This document shows, piece by piece, positions 12,301 through 26,400 of a DNA stretch of 64,000 bases; the stretch's first letter is position 1; each line of letters begins with the position of its first letter. The stretch covers positions 1,302,114 to 1,366,113 of the forward strand of contig NW_017803998.1 of assembly GCF_001625305.1 (NCBI RefSeq), written 5' to 3'. The position numbers and the translations under genes are program-made. This DNA is from Branchiostoma belcheri (lineage: Eukaryota; Chordata; Leptocardii; Amphioxiformes; Branchiostomatidae). The notes below the pieces were generated by a model. That model saw only the letters and a program-made list of their open reading frames with translations, made no database searches and was not told where the DNA came from.

Positions 12301-14355
12301 TCATGTATATAGTATTACATGTTTATCGATGAATTTGAAGGTACGAAAAAGTTTGATCCAATCTGAGTACAATGAAACCATGATTGATAGCACTTGTTGT
12401 TGAAACTAGTCATGAACTCAGGCGTTGACGCGTACGAACTCACGCGAGATGTCATAACCACGTGACACATTTGAAACTCGTCATGAACTCACGCGTTGAC
12501 GCGTACGAACTCACGCGAGATGTTGCGATCACGTGACGCATTAGAACGTGACTTTACGAGACTCACCCGTCCAGCAGCTTGCGGTAGGCGGAGATTTCCA
12601 TGTCGAGGGCCAGCTTGACGGTCATCAGCTCCTGGTACTCCTTCAGGCTGGCGCTCAGCTTGGCCTTCATGTCGTTGATGACGGCCTCGAAGGAGGCGAT
12701 CCTCTCGTCCTTGGTAGCGATCTCGCGTTCGTGTCGCTCCTCCACCTCAACCGCCTGCTTCTCCAACATGGCAATCTGGGGAACAAGTTCAGAGGATGTC
12801 AAGTCAGACCCTTACGCAGGCTTTAAGAGTAGAGTAGAGTAGAGCTAGAACAAAGTATAGAAGTGCAGAGTAGAGTAGAACAAAGTAGAAAAGTTTAGAA
12901 TCGAGTACAGAAGAGTATAGTAAGGTAGAGTAGAGTAGAGTAGAGTAGAGTAGAGTAGAGTAGAGTAGAGTAGAGTAGAGTAGAGTAGAGTAGAGTAGAG
13001 TAGGGTAAAGTAGAGTAGAGTAAGGTAGAGTAGAATAGAGAAAGGTAGAGTAGATTTAGATTATTTCACCCAAGTAGGAAGGTCTCTTCCAGTTAATATT
13101 ATATTATGTAACATGGTAGGTTTATCGAACGTTCTTACCCTAGCCTTCAGCTGTTCGATCTGCATTTCCAGACTGCGACACTTGGAACGGTACTCATTCA
13201 ACTCCTGCTTGGACATGTCTAGTGCAGCGTTGGTCTCTCCTGCACCCTTCTTCACCTCCTGGATCTGTACATGGAGGAATTAGAATAAGTTCAACATCCG
13301 CTCTTTGTTACCTACAAAAGGAGATATTCTTCCACGGGAAGGCACCATTTTCGGTCATGCTTGTGTGTTCGCAGCTGTAACTCACCATGGGTTAGACGGA
13401 TTTCTTTGATTTTCTATGTATGGTTAGTTATTAGGGTCCAGATGATGTGTTGTTTTATTCGCATCTGTATTTACAGGTATTAAATAGAATAATCCGACAC
13501 CCCCGTGCTGTATGAGATGTGCTATCGTCTATCAACAGTTGTTGTCCACCAGGCTATACCACACTTCTTTCATCCTGTGTATTATGTACGCAAGACTTAA
13601 GGATCTTCTTACCTGGCTCTGAGCATATCTCTCGGCGTCGGCCTTGTTCTTGGCCATCAGAGCCTCGTACTCTTCCCGCATGGTCTCCAGCAGGTCCGCG
13701 TAGTCGAAGCCTCCTCCGCCGCCTCCGCCAGCGATGGCCAGCTGCCCGCCCTTGCCGCCGCCACCTGCTCCAACATTCCGCAGCTGCGCCAGCTGCTCCT
13801 GCAGCTCCCGGATTTGCTAAGGACAGAAGTAGAAAAGATATAGTATGACTACGAAACCGCTGAAGGCAAAAGCACAAAAGATTCTGTTCAATGTTGACAT
13901 ATCTTGGCTGTAAACAACATATAGGAACATATAGTAAACAACATTTAAGGTTAATGATCCTCCATGAAGTGTGATCGGTTCCTATAACCATTGAATAAAC
14001 CACCGAGTGAGCGAAGCGAGATTGTAAACAACATCTTAGAAGGTGATGTACCGTTGACGCAATATTGTCTTATGTTAATAATACACAATGAAAAATCATG
14101 ATTATCAACATTGTTGTTTAATTCTCAAAGCCATGGTATATAAAATAAGTTTTGAGTACTACAGTATTATCTAATCAGTTCTTATTAGAAGACTATTTAA
14201 GACTGGGATTGATCGTTGAGAAATGTCTTGAAGACGACAGGTAAAGTTCTTACCTGCTCGTGGAACTCGTTAAGGAAGGTGATCTCAGACTTGGCGATCT
14301 CCAACTTACTCTCCAGGTCAAGCCTGACGAGAGAGGCATCGTCCAGTTCCTGAGG

Positions 14356-14426
<71 letters not shown>

Positions 14427-17400
14427 GAACCAACCAATCAAAATCAATCATGAATCAATCAAAGAAACTGTCTAATCAACAGTCTCTAAGTCCTTTGACA
14501 ACCACTGCTTCTCTCCTCGGAATACAAACTATATAACTCTCGGAGTGAAAGGTGTTTCTAACCGAATACAACCCATGACGTTCACCGCCATAGGCACATA
14601 TACCTCCCACTGACTTAGTTCAGTGTCGAAAAGTGGTATTTTGGCCCTGTTGTGAGCATACTCACTACCATTACTTGAAAAAAATGGGTACAAAGTACGG
14701 CAAGTTCCCAAATTACTTCTAAGAATAAGGATAAAAATACTAGACTGTGATAAAATAGAAGGAAAAACCATCTACATAAATGTACATGTTTGCATCACCA
14801 TGTCATGAACACAACCTAGGTTACGTATGTTGGCGTTAACAATCGACATAAGTAGACGTTTTAATTAAAATATATCATTTTTACCTTCCGAGTGGTCTTC
14901 AGTTCCACTTCTAGGTCGTTGATGATCTGGTCAGCATTGTCCAGCCTACATTGAGAAACAGAAAGAAAAAGAGAGTTGGTCTTGCCATCGTACTACGAGG
15001 AAGCCATATATATCCGTACTTAGAAACATGTAATCGCATTGTACCATCAGAATACCTACCCCTGTCCAAAAATCAGGCGAAGGATCACGTCAACAAGCAT
15101 TTTAAGGACCAAGTAGCAAAGGTACAGTACAATAATGAAGCTAGTAAGAAATGCTTGAATCAATTCGCAAGCTTTATGGCAAGCTACTTGGGAAACCATG
15201 TTATGCCTGGGCGTGCTTGAAGTAAGTATTGTAGTCTGTTCGAAACAATTTTATCCAAATGAGCTTGCCTTTGTTAAACATCAACAAAGCTAAATTCTAC
15301 CATCTGCAATACTTACCGCTTTCCGAAAAGAATACGAAATATCTCCTTACATACAGCAACAATTGTCATGTTGCAGAAATAAACTACGTTGCCAATAGAA
15401 AATATCTGGCTCGACCTACGAGACATAGGTTTATGGTTGGATATTTGCGAAGCCATTTTGCTACGATGACAAGTTGAGATTGCAGCGAATGTTGTTGTCT
15501 GTGCAAGACTATTTCCATACGCCGTTGGATATTGTTGTATAACCAGTTGTACTATAGTGCTTTTGGAGACTATCGTCATATCAGACATTGTATCTATAGA
15601 GGGTAATGGTTTCTATGGCTTCGCCATTTACTCTGGGGGAAAAGACATTGGACTTTTGTTTTGCATTTTCTTTCATTGTACTTTCATTGTACTATGGTAT
15701 AAGAAACAAGCATAGCTATATGGGTTGTTCATTATATTATAGACTAGAAGACTATGGTATTGTCTATTTTAGTTATGTCTAAAACCAACTTTTCACAAGA
15801 CATTGCGTCAAGAAAATTTGATTGCATGTGTGACCATTGATTTTAGGAATGGTGCACGAGAAAAACAAGTATTGTTGAAAAAGACAACAAAAACACTAAA
15901 ATATTAGGAAAACTTGAACGAAATTTAAGGATCTGTTAAATCTCAGCGGTTGCTTAGTAGTGGAAAGGGGGTTGTTATTTGGTATTTTGTAGCGGCTGAC
16001 TCTCAGAAATGTACATTACACTAGTATATGGAAGGAAACATAACAGACAGTAAACTTGGGTGGGGGGTCTTGCATACACTGTATTTTAGATTACTTAAGT
16101 GCTTCTTTTTCTGCAACTCATCACTAGCACTTCGGATCTTAGAAGCCATACAATGCTACCACACCAGTGACCACGCTTTGCGTTGTGATACTAAATACGG
16201 CGACATGCACGTGAGAAAACATAGCCAGTCCTCCCATAGGATTTGCCCACACCCTCGCCTAGGCACAAGCCGTAATTAAATATTGAAACAGGGGTTATTC
16301 ACAAGAAGATAGATTTGCTTGTCTCCTGGGAGAGTTAATTGAGACAGATGGAATTCAAAACATATCATTTCACTACTACTGTCATGAAATAAAGCGTGTT
16401 CTATTTGTCAAAATCAGCTTATATATATGTATGCTTAGAAAAACCTATACATCTGTTCAATTGTACAACTGTACATACATTAACACAACCCCTAAGCTTT
16501 CTTTATGAAAAAACAGAAGTACCTATAAAATTACCGTACATTTAGTCGGTTCTAATGCATTCTATATTGCATTGACATGTTCACACGGGAATATACCACA
16601 TATACACAAAGAGAACACCTGTGACGGTGTATTTTACCTTCTTTGTAGACAATAGACAGTCAGTGGCCCTCTTTCAGGTGATCTATCCAAGCTGTAGCCG
16701 AACTTTCCAGAAAGACCTTTTCGCAAACACCTTGTACAAAGCGGCATCTTGGCAAGCTTTTACACTCAATCAGGCTAAGGAATATATCTTTTGAAGCCGC
16801 TACGGTCCGGGGTTCGATTCCCGGCTCCGTAGCGGGTCTGTACGGTGCTCAAATCAGAACCGAGACTCTACGATTGCTAACTCTTCAATTCCTTAAACAT
16901 TAGACAGCTATGGTGTGCTGTAGCAGTCCCAAAAGTGCGGGGATGTAGTCTTTGGGTTTTAAATTTTTAAATGGCCACCATTATCATGTATAGTAGGTAT
17001 TTGTTGCAAATTGCACTGTAATTTTGTGCTAAGGTTAGCAATTTTTGTCACAACGTGTTTTTGCAAGCAGATATGCCTTATGTGCTCACTTTTTCTCGAT
17101 TTTTATACAAAAAATGTGTAAAATGATGATGTTTAGTCAGCGGTAGCAATAAGTGTAAGGAATTAAGTTAGGATAGGTAAAGATCACAGAGAACTGAAAG
17201 TTTAAACTTATTTTCAGTGTTGTCTATAAAACTAGGCTTATAGGTGTGTTCCTTGTCTATGCGAGGTCAAACCCACATTTTCAACACTTCCTCCAACAAA
17301 TGTCTATCATTTAGGCTCAAGTAAAGGTGTCTCTTCTTATTTACTGCAGAATTTGACGCCCTTTTTGCGCTAATGCCTACCCAGGGACACTGTAAAATAT

Positions 17401-20400
17401 GAGGGTCAAAACAAAACAAAGACCCTCCTATGCCGTGTTTAAACCATTTGAACAAAACGTTCCCTTTTACAGTGTTAAATTTAACTCCCAAAGAACACAC
17501 TGATCATGCCATAAGGTCATTTTGTGTTGTAAAAAACCATGGTGGTCCATATTAGAAATGCATACCCCACATAATAAAGGTCTTCTTTCATTGTTTAAAA
17601 CTTCACCTCGTACCGCGGTGGCCCGACCCTTCGACCAACAGCACCAAAAATGGATGATGGGTAAATTGCATGTGTCGATCGTGGTTTATGGTAAAGTCTT
17701 TTTCTTTGAAGCCCTTTTCATCAATAAGATATCCTGATATAGTTTCCATTTACTGTAAAACGAAGCTACTAGTTAATATGCTTATTCTCTGGTGTCAAAA
17801 AGTAAATATACAAGAAGCACTCAAACAGAACCGAAAAAGAGCGAATTTGTATCCAAAGAACACTTAGCTCGTAGAGCGAATATCTCCTAAACCTATACCC
17901 TTCTCTAGACAGTACAATAGAAAAAAACAGGTGTGCTTGTAGGTGGTAACAAACAGAATCACTGACATGTGAGTAAGAGGACTACTATGTGGACGAACCA
18001 CCTCATTACTCGGAGGCAAATAGACCATCAAAGCACGAAGAAATCAGCCATTGTTTGACCTTTAAAGGGGGGCGTTCCCTCTGAAAAAACTTTGCTCCAA
18101 ACAAGCTTTTCTGTAGAATAAGGAACAGAGACTGACAGTAGACAATGCTAGTTTATCTATTTCTCTCTATAATGTTTGTGCAAGGTAGATTGTTTCAATG
18201 ATAAGTGAACTAACGTAACCTCTCATACACAAAGACCACCGTAGTGTTCTTGAGGCTTTCTCTAGAATATCTTGAACACCTGGATTTCTGAAAGTGTGCA
18301 TGTTTCAGGGATCAAGGAAGCTGCAGCATTAGTAGATCTCTTAAAATTCACTTTTTGTTTAAGATGTCTGTCTTAGGGTAGGTACCGGGTAGAAGTATGA
18401 GCGTTGGCAATGCATGTTGGCCTGTTACATTTCGTACGATGGTCGTGGGGCAAACGGAGGACATTCGTGGGACAGTCGTGAATGTATCGTACGGCATTCA
18501 GCTGTCTTGTTACCAAAAAGGCTGCTTAGATGTATCCTTGTCGGTGGCTGGTTCTGCCACAACCTGCTTGGAAACCCTACGACATCATCAAAATCGTACG
18601 ACAATCGTGCGACAGACGTGAGATAAAAGCAAAGATGTCATAGAGAACGTTAAGGAAACACTAAACTTTCCACCCATCCACACATTCTGTGTTGTTGGAG
18701 TTAGATTGAAAGTACACTGTATGTTTATCTTCTTACCCAGGGTTTATAATTGAGGCTGCACGGTTGGCTGGCAAAAGGTTAAGCCCAGAAAAGTCAAAGG
18801 GCAGCTAATCATCTTGACAAACCGGTTTACTGACAGGGTGTTTAAAAAGACATGCTGTTTGGCTAATGGTATGAGAAGGGGGTGGGGGAAGCTTTGTCAA
18901 AACAGAAGTACTTAAAAAAACAAATTTTGATGAAGCTAGTCACGAACAAGTTTGCGTAAAGCTGTTAGATATGCATTGCACACTTCTTTTTTTTCGTATT
19001 CGGAAGTAAAATTTGAACCATTTTGGACAAAACCTCTGTAAATAAAATATCTAGAACAAGCTTGTTAAAGAAAGTAAACAACGAAGAGTATCAGAACGAT
19101 ACTTTTTGCAAAGCTTGGCTTTTTAAAAATTATCAGTCGTCTATGAAAGTTTTGAACCTAAACAAAACATCTAGACAATATATAGTAAGTCATACTAATA
19201 TAATTGGCAAACCTTCTGTCTAAATGTACTAAAGAGCTAGACATAATCAAGATTAATTCTTAATTAATAAGAATCAATTGAACTGAGACATGTTATGCTT
19301 ATACAGTCAAACCTATACGCATAAGGACCACCTGGACATTTTTGGTGGTCCCTTAGATTATTTGCCCATTGACCCCAACATTAAGAATCCTGTCTATAAT
19401 GTACACACGTACAAAAACTACCTGTTAAAGGTGAAGGCGTTTCGCACAGTACCCCAAAGAGCGAAGACCGGAGACGCATCCGACTCAGACTTCCTACTCC
19501 CGTCTAGTCTTAGATCTTCTTCCCATTCGTCCAGCATGTCCTATCATTCCTTCAAGACGTCTTTCAGACTGTCCAAGAAGGCCTTGTGGGCTAGAAGGGT
19601 CTCTGCATTTTTCCCGAGTGGGCTAACAGAGTTCCTGCCGCATTTTTGTCACGCTTGAATTGTATCCATTGGTATGGCAGCCCTAGGACACAACTTGTAC
19701 ATTGTGTGCATCGTAAAGTAGAATTTAGTCAACGGTCACATGAATAATAAACTTGAAAGCTTGGAGATTTTGTAATTTTTTCGTCGCTGCAGAAGTAGAA
19801 GTAGAAGGGGCACGAATTGCGAAGAGAGTTGACGACAACAATAGTTGTAATGTAATTATATGGGAACGCCCATAATTGCCACGTGCAGACCGTTCAACCT
19901 TGAAAAATAGAACGCCGCCATGTTGGAAACCTTGGAAAAAGTATGCCGCCATTTGATTAGAATCTAGAATACTTTAGAAGAGAATGCCGCAATGTTAAAC
20001 ACATATTTTGTAACCCATACCGAAGGCATGACCTAAGACGATAGATACAATCATCAAAGCAATCTAAAAACGATGGCGGGTGAAATCTTATTCTAGACAT
20101 TCTTCTTGTGTGTGTCTGTGTTTTTTGTGTCCGTGTGTACCTGTGTCTGTGTGCATGTCTGCGTGTGTGTTTTTCTGTTTCTGTGCGTGTATCCACGTGT
20201 GTGTGTGTGTGTGTGTGTGCATGAGTGTGTCTGCATGTGTTTTTTGTGCACGTGTGTGTACCTATATGTGTCTCCATTTGTATCTCCGTGTGTGTGTGTT
20301 TACCTGTGTTTGTGTTCGTCTCTCTCTCTCTCTCTGTGCTTCTCTGTGTGTCCGTGTATCTACCTGCGTCTATGTGTATGTCTGTCTTTCTCTCTCTCTC

Positions 20401-23400
20401 TGTATGTGTGAGTGTTTCACTATAAAAAAATCAGAAGATTAAAGCTTTTTTTCTAGATCTGAGTTGTTCTGCTCAAAATTATGTAGCAAGAGAAGCACCC
20501 TAAACTCTACCCTCGCCCAGTCTTTGATGTTCAGCTGAGATCCACTCCACTGGTTGACATACCCCAATTCCCAGTCTAAGCTTTACTCAGTCACCCGTAT
20601 GTTTACACTACAAACATAGACGGTCTTACAATGTAGATGGGTCACATACAATGGGGTCCCCCTCTCTGTTTAACATACTAGTACCATTCGCATCTGGTCT
20701 TGCTATGCACGGCGACCAAAACAACTTTTAACGACGCCGTTACAATGGTAGCAGGACGTCGTACAATTTTGAAGTCGTAGTATTTTCAACAAGGCAAAGG
20801 GAGGGTGGGCCATGGTTCGGGATTTGTTGGCTGTTGGTTGGGAGTAGGTCGGCGGTGGTCGGGGCGTGGATGGCAGCCAAATTTGACTCAAAGTTAAGTT
20901 TGATTCGTATCGAAAGGTGGGTGTGGTCTCAATCTGTTCAGACTGCTCCAGAACTTTCGCCAACCTTGGTTGGTTGGTTGGTGTCCGGGGGAAGGTTCTG
21001 ATTGTGTGACATGGGCTTAAGTAGAACGCGGGTCTAATTGAAAATCGAGTCATGCAAAGCTTCGCGATTATCAACGGATAAACAAACCTTTATACCAAGC
21101 CGTTTAGTCGATTTATGTTAACCCTTAGTATACTGAGCCTATTATATCTAAACCACTTTCCGAGATAATCTATTAAATGATGCAGCAGTTTGTCTTCTAC
21201 ATTCTTCAAAGCATTTTACAGATTTAAAGACACTGATCAAAGAGACACTGTGTGGGATCTAAATCTTTTAAGATTGCTGAAGACTGCGAAAGGATTTCTT
21301 AAGTGTTAGCTTAAGTCTAGCTTAAGTCTTGTGTCTTAAAGTCGGCAGTTTCACATAAGACAAGCCCTGATAGGATCTTGGTGTACTGTAGTTTGAAACA
21401 AAACCTGCCCTATATTTTTGCCTTCACTGGTAAGAAGACATCTTTAGTTCTAATGGACCACTTGGTTCCGAGTCAGATAAGTGAAGAGGACACATGCGGG
21501 AAGAAACAGATCAACCAAAAAGGAAGATGCCGCTTGGGTGTCCTTACGAGTCCCCAAAGACCTCAGAGATGGTATCTTGTTAATGATATTTCTTAGCCAA
21601 TTACTTACAATTGTGGTTTCTTTGTGTGTTTATTTTTCCATTTGAAACTTGTTAAAGATAAAAAGTTTCGACCACCACTACGATCTTAAAAACAGATAAG
21701 ATTAATTGACAGAAAGTAATAGATTTCACGATTGATAACATGCTGATAAGCCATATATTGATGGCATGAGTTCTATTTTTTTAAAACTTTTGCGATCACT
21801 ATTTTAAGTTTTAAAAATTGTGTTTTAAGTTCATTTTCTCTACGATTTTTTTGTGTTGTAAGTCATAGAATTTTCAAGCACATTGTGATAGTACCAAACG
21901 TTGACATCCCAAGACAACTTTCTTCGTAACAAGACAGCTTAAATTTGCAGGACACTTTCACGACTATTCCACGATTGCATTCGTACGACGATCGTACAAC
22001 TTGTGGGACCGACCCCTTTGAGACAACGACAAAGAGAATCCAGCGGAAGAGCAGTAGAAAAGAACCTTCGTGACACAATATTACATCTGACACTAAGGCT
22101 TAGCAGCCTATCGCACCGAAATATACAGACTTGGCGAGAGATTTAGCCCAATAGAAAGGAACCATACAACTTATCATACACACTCTACAAAAGACGGGGT
22201 ACACATATCCGGGCCGGCATTGTTAAAACTAAGGCACAAAAACTAGGTGAACTATCACTCCTTAGAAAACCGAGTCACGAAATTACAAAAACGGGGTTGG
22301 CTGAGGACATCCTCTACCCTTTTCTATAAGACAGTTCCAGGAACTTGCACACAAAAGAGGTAAATCTTTAAGTCGGTAGAATTGCGCTAACCTATATTTG
22401 CCGTAATCTGGGGCTAGAGCGAAACACGGATGCGCAATTTTGTTTATTCGGTACAAGCACTGACTATTCATGAAAACTAGGGGGCGTGAGACTGAACAGA
22501 TTCTAAGTGAATGTTCCCATGTCAGTGAAGAGGATGCTTTATTTTGACAGTAGTTGATGGATAAAGGCATTTGACACAGTTTATGGGTCATCTAAAGAAT
22601 AAGCCCGCCCTTCCCAACCACGCCCCCTTACCTATTATATTTCAACTCCTAGTATTGTTACATGTTGTATTTTGAATATGATAACATCTGTTTGTACTGG
22701 GTTCTAGGAATTAACTAAGAAAGGAAATTGTTTACACCGGGAAGGACCACTAGTCTTTTGTGTGTTGGGATCTTTAACGTGCTTGAGGTGTGACTCTCCT
22801 GAAACATGGGACCTCCAGCTTAACGTACCATCCTAGAGAATATCTGTATCTGTATCTGTATAGCCGGTATAACCGCCTTTCGGCGTAACACACCAGCTTC
22901 GCAGGCACGCGGCGCGGCGGCAGCTGGCTATATTACACCGATCGACTTGTTACACCTAACCCTTGAACTTCTAGCTCTAGACATTGTTTAAAGCTATCTA
23001 TTGACAGTGCCCCTACTGTACTTGGTGACAGTGAGTTCCACTCTGCGATAGTTCTAGGAAAGAATGAATTCTTGAACACCTCAATCCTTGGTTGATAACT
23101 CTGGTACTTGAATGCGTGGCTATTTCTTGTTCTCTTCTGGGCTGGTATTAGGTACTTAGTAGTTGGGACATCCACCTGTTTATTAGTCATTTTGTACATC
23201 ATGCATAGTCTAGACATCTTTCTTCTGTCTTCAAGTGAGGTCCACTGTAGGTTTCTTTTCATTTCCGTGACACTAGCACCTCTTACATAGTTGTTCATAC
23301 AGAATCTTGCAGCTTGATTCTGTACCCTTTCCAATTTGTCTTTGTCTTTCTTTGTATATGGATCCCATACTGTCGCAGCGTATTCTAGGTTCGGTCTTAC

Positions 23401-26400
23401 AAGTGACGTGTATGCAAGTGATTTTACTCTCGTTGGACATGCCCACAGATTACGTTTAATCACTCCCAATGTCTGTTTCGCCTTAGTTGTGATATTATTA
23501 ACATGTGCACCCCACTTCAGTCCGCTTGTCAGCGTGACGCCCAGATACGGATGGATTTTTGTGGTTGCTAAAGCCTGACCACAAAACTGGTAGCTAGTTG
23601 CATGTGGTGTTCGTTTGTTTGTTATGTGCATAATGTAGCATTTTTCGGGATTAAACTGCATGAGCCATTTGCTTTGCCATTCTTCCAGGGTGTTCAGGTC
23701 TTTTTGGAGAAGTTGTGAGTCGGTCTGTGTAGAAAGCTCTACATACAATAGACAGTCATCGGCAAATAACCTCACATTTGAGTCAAGCTGATCTGGTAGG
23801 TCATTTATATACAAGAGAAAGAGCAATGGCCCCAGGACGGTTCCTTGAGGGACCCCAGACGCTACTTTAACTGGAGCCGACGCCTTCCCTTCAACCACTA
23901 CTGTTTGCTCCCTGTTGGTCAGGAAAGCCTTTAACCAATTCAGCGTAGGGCCTTGGATTCCATAATACTCCAGTTTTGAGATGAGCCTGCCATGGGGGAC
24001 TTTATCAAAGGCTTTAGTGAAATCAAGTATTGCTAAATCTACCTGCCGTTTACTGTTTACGTGTAGTTGGTACTGATATTTGTTGTTAGTCTTTGGTACG
24101 TACTGTATATTTTTGTGGCATTTGTATGATTTGAGCATGTCGTCGACGCGTCCGACCGCCGTTTGGTAAACAAATTTACATATGTATTCAGAACCTAGCC
24201 GGGCTAATTATATTAGGCAAGCACATCTGTAGTAATCTTGTACGGTAATCCCGCTAAGGAATAACAGGAGCGGTGACAGCTCTAGGGTCCCGCTAAGGAA
24301 TAACAGGAGCGGTGACAGCTCTAGGGTCCCGCTAAGGAATTCCGGAATAACAGTAGCGGTGACAGAGGGTCCCGCTAAGGAATAACAGGAGCGGAGCGGA
24401 ATATATGTAACTGAAGCTGTGTACTCATTTCTACTACTTGAGTCCAGGTGCAAAGTGCCTTTTCCAAAGTGCACAGCATTGGGGACTGTTAGAGATTCAG
24501 AACCTTTAGATTCTATACGTTAACAACCCTATCAAATTTGTAGTGGTGACCTCAAAATGTGAGGTAAGGCCTTTGCCACTTGACTATCGTGGCACTTTAA
24601 TAAGCCCACACCTGCTTCTTTTGAAAACTCACAACAGGAAGGAAACGCAGTGCCTGGAAGTAATGCGTCTCAGTGTAATCTTACAGCCATGAAGGCTTTG
24701 CAGTTGAAGATGGAAAAAGTCGTTATGGGTGGGTTATTGTGGTAATGACATGCCCCTCCTCTGTAAAGAATGTCATTCTTCTTACACGTGGCATTTGTAA
24801 TGCATTGTAGCTAGCTACAGCGCACTCATTTCAACAAGTATACAGTAGTTTTGCCTGTGATACTATAATATGACTGTGTTAGTATTCTAATTAACTACAC
24901 ATCAATTTTCGGTGAGAAATTCAGTCTTTTTAATAAATGGCATTTCTGATGCATAAGGTATGTGAGACATTCAGCCAAATTGGTGGGACAGACGTAATAG
25001 CCGATGTTACATCACTGAAACTCTGCAGTTGACTTTTATTATTTCTGGGTGTGTTGGTATTCTAAGTGGACTTCTCCTAGTCAATAAATAATGCTAGTCC
25101 GCTTTTAGTTAGATATTCAAATTATAGACCATTCAGTCTAAGTATAATGCAATAACACCTTAAGTTATCCGGGGTTTATAAGTGACTTAGATACTTGGGT
25201 GGGTTGGTATTCCAATATGACGTCCATCCCCAAGAATGAATGCTAATCTTCTTTTACAAATGTCTAAAATTATAGGGGCGTAATCGCTTAGGTATTTGCA
25301 CTTGACGTTGGTAATTTAAGGGTGTGTTGGCATTCTTTTAAAAGTCCTTCCTCAAAACGGAATGCTCTTTTACAAATATATTCTGCATTAAAATTCTGCG
25401 TGCATTAGTTGTACGCTTGTCGTACGTTTGTCGTACGATCGCAAATTACAAAATTCAGCTGTCACATCTAAATCGTACGACGGTCTACAGCGAGCGTAAC
25501 CGCGCAGTGTGGAGTTGTACGTGTTCAAGAAGACCAGACATGTAGAAAACCGCTGACTAGTTTTGCTGATTGATAGCCTGTATGACGGGCGCCACGCTGT
25601 GTGTTGTGATAGGCCGGGCGGGAAGTGGTTGATCCGGTCGGGCGCTGAGCGGCATGCGCGGACACGCCTGGTCTGACCCCGCCGGTATTCAAAGAGCAGA
25701 ACCCCGGGAATTCTACAGAGGCGTTTAACTGTGAAATTCGAGGGCTTACAGGGGGCAGGGCCGAGCTAGGTTGTTGTTTTCGCTGCTCGCAATCGCTTCT
25801 GACAAAAGCTGTAACGCCTCCCAAAAAGTTCAACCTATGTACGACTGACCATTACGACCAGATGACAATGTTTAGAAAGCATTGCAGCGGTCATATTTGT
25901 CGTAGATGGTCGTACGATTTTGATATTGTAGGGTTTTCAAGTTTGCTGGGACGAAATCAACCACCTACAACGATCAACGACAGACTTTTCCATAACAAGA
26001 TCTTGCAAGACACATGCACGACTATCCTGACAGTGCATTTTGTTTTCAATCGTACGACGATCATACGACGAACTACGACAAATTAAAATTTAAATACAAC
26101 ATTTAAAGACTGTTCACAAGGATGATTCTCCTCATTCTTTTTGAAGCAATGCATTAGATTAAAAGTTACCACAGCCACAACAAAAACATGCCAATTCTGT
26201 TGCTGTTCTTTTCAATGGCCCGAAACATTTCTACAAATCCGCCATCTTGGATTTAAAGAGGGTCTGTCTTGTGGAGCAACTTTAGAGTTTTAAAGATGGC
26301 GCGAGGCCCATTGCTGAGGAATGTCTACTTGGTGTGCAGCCAAGCAGAAACACAGCAGTATTTCAAAACCCCTCATTTGGTTGTATAGCTTTAATACATT

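Noticed and set aside
16797-16836. tRNA gene
   Set aside because: Only the T-arm/B-box part is present; no A box, anticodon arm or acceptor stem of correct length.
20080-20442. Plus-strand frames rich in Cys and Val, and a His/Thr-rich minus-strand frame
   Set aside because: Direct translation of GT/TC microsatellite.
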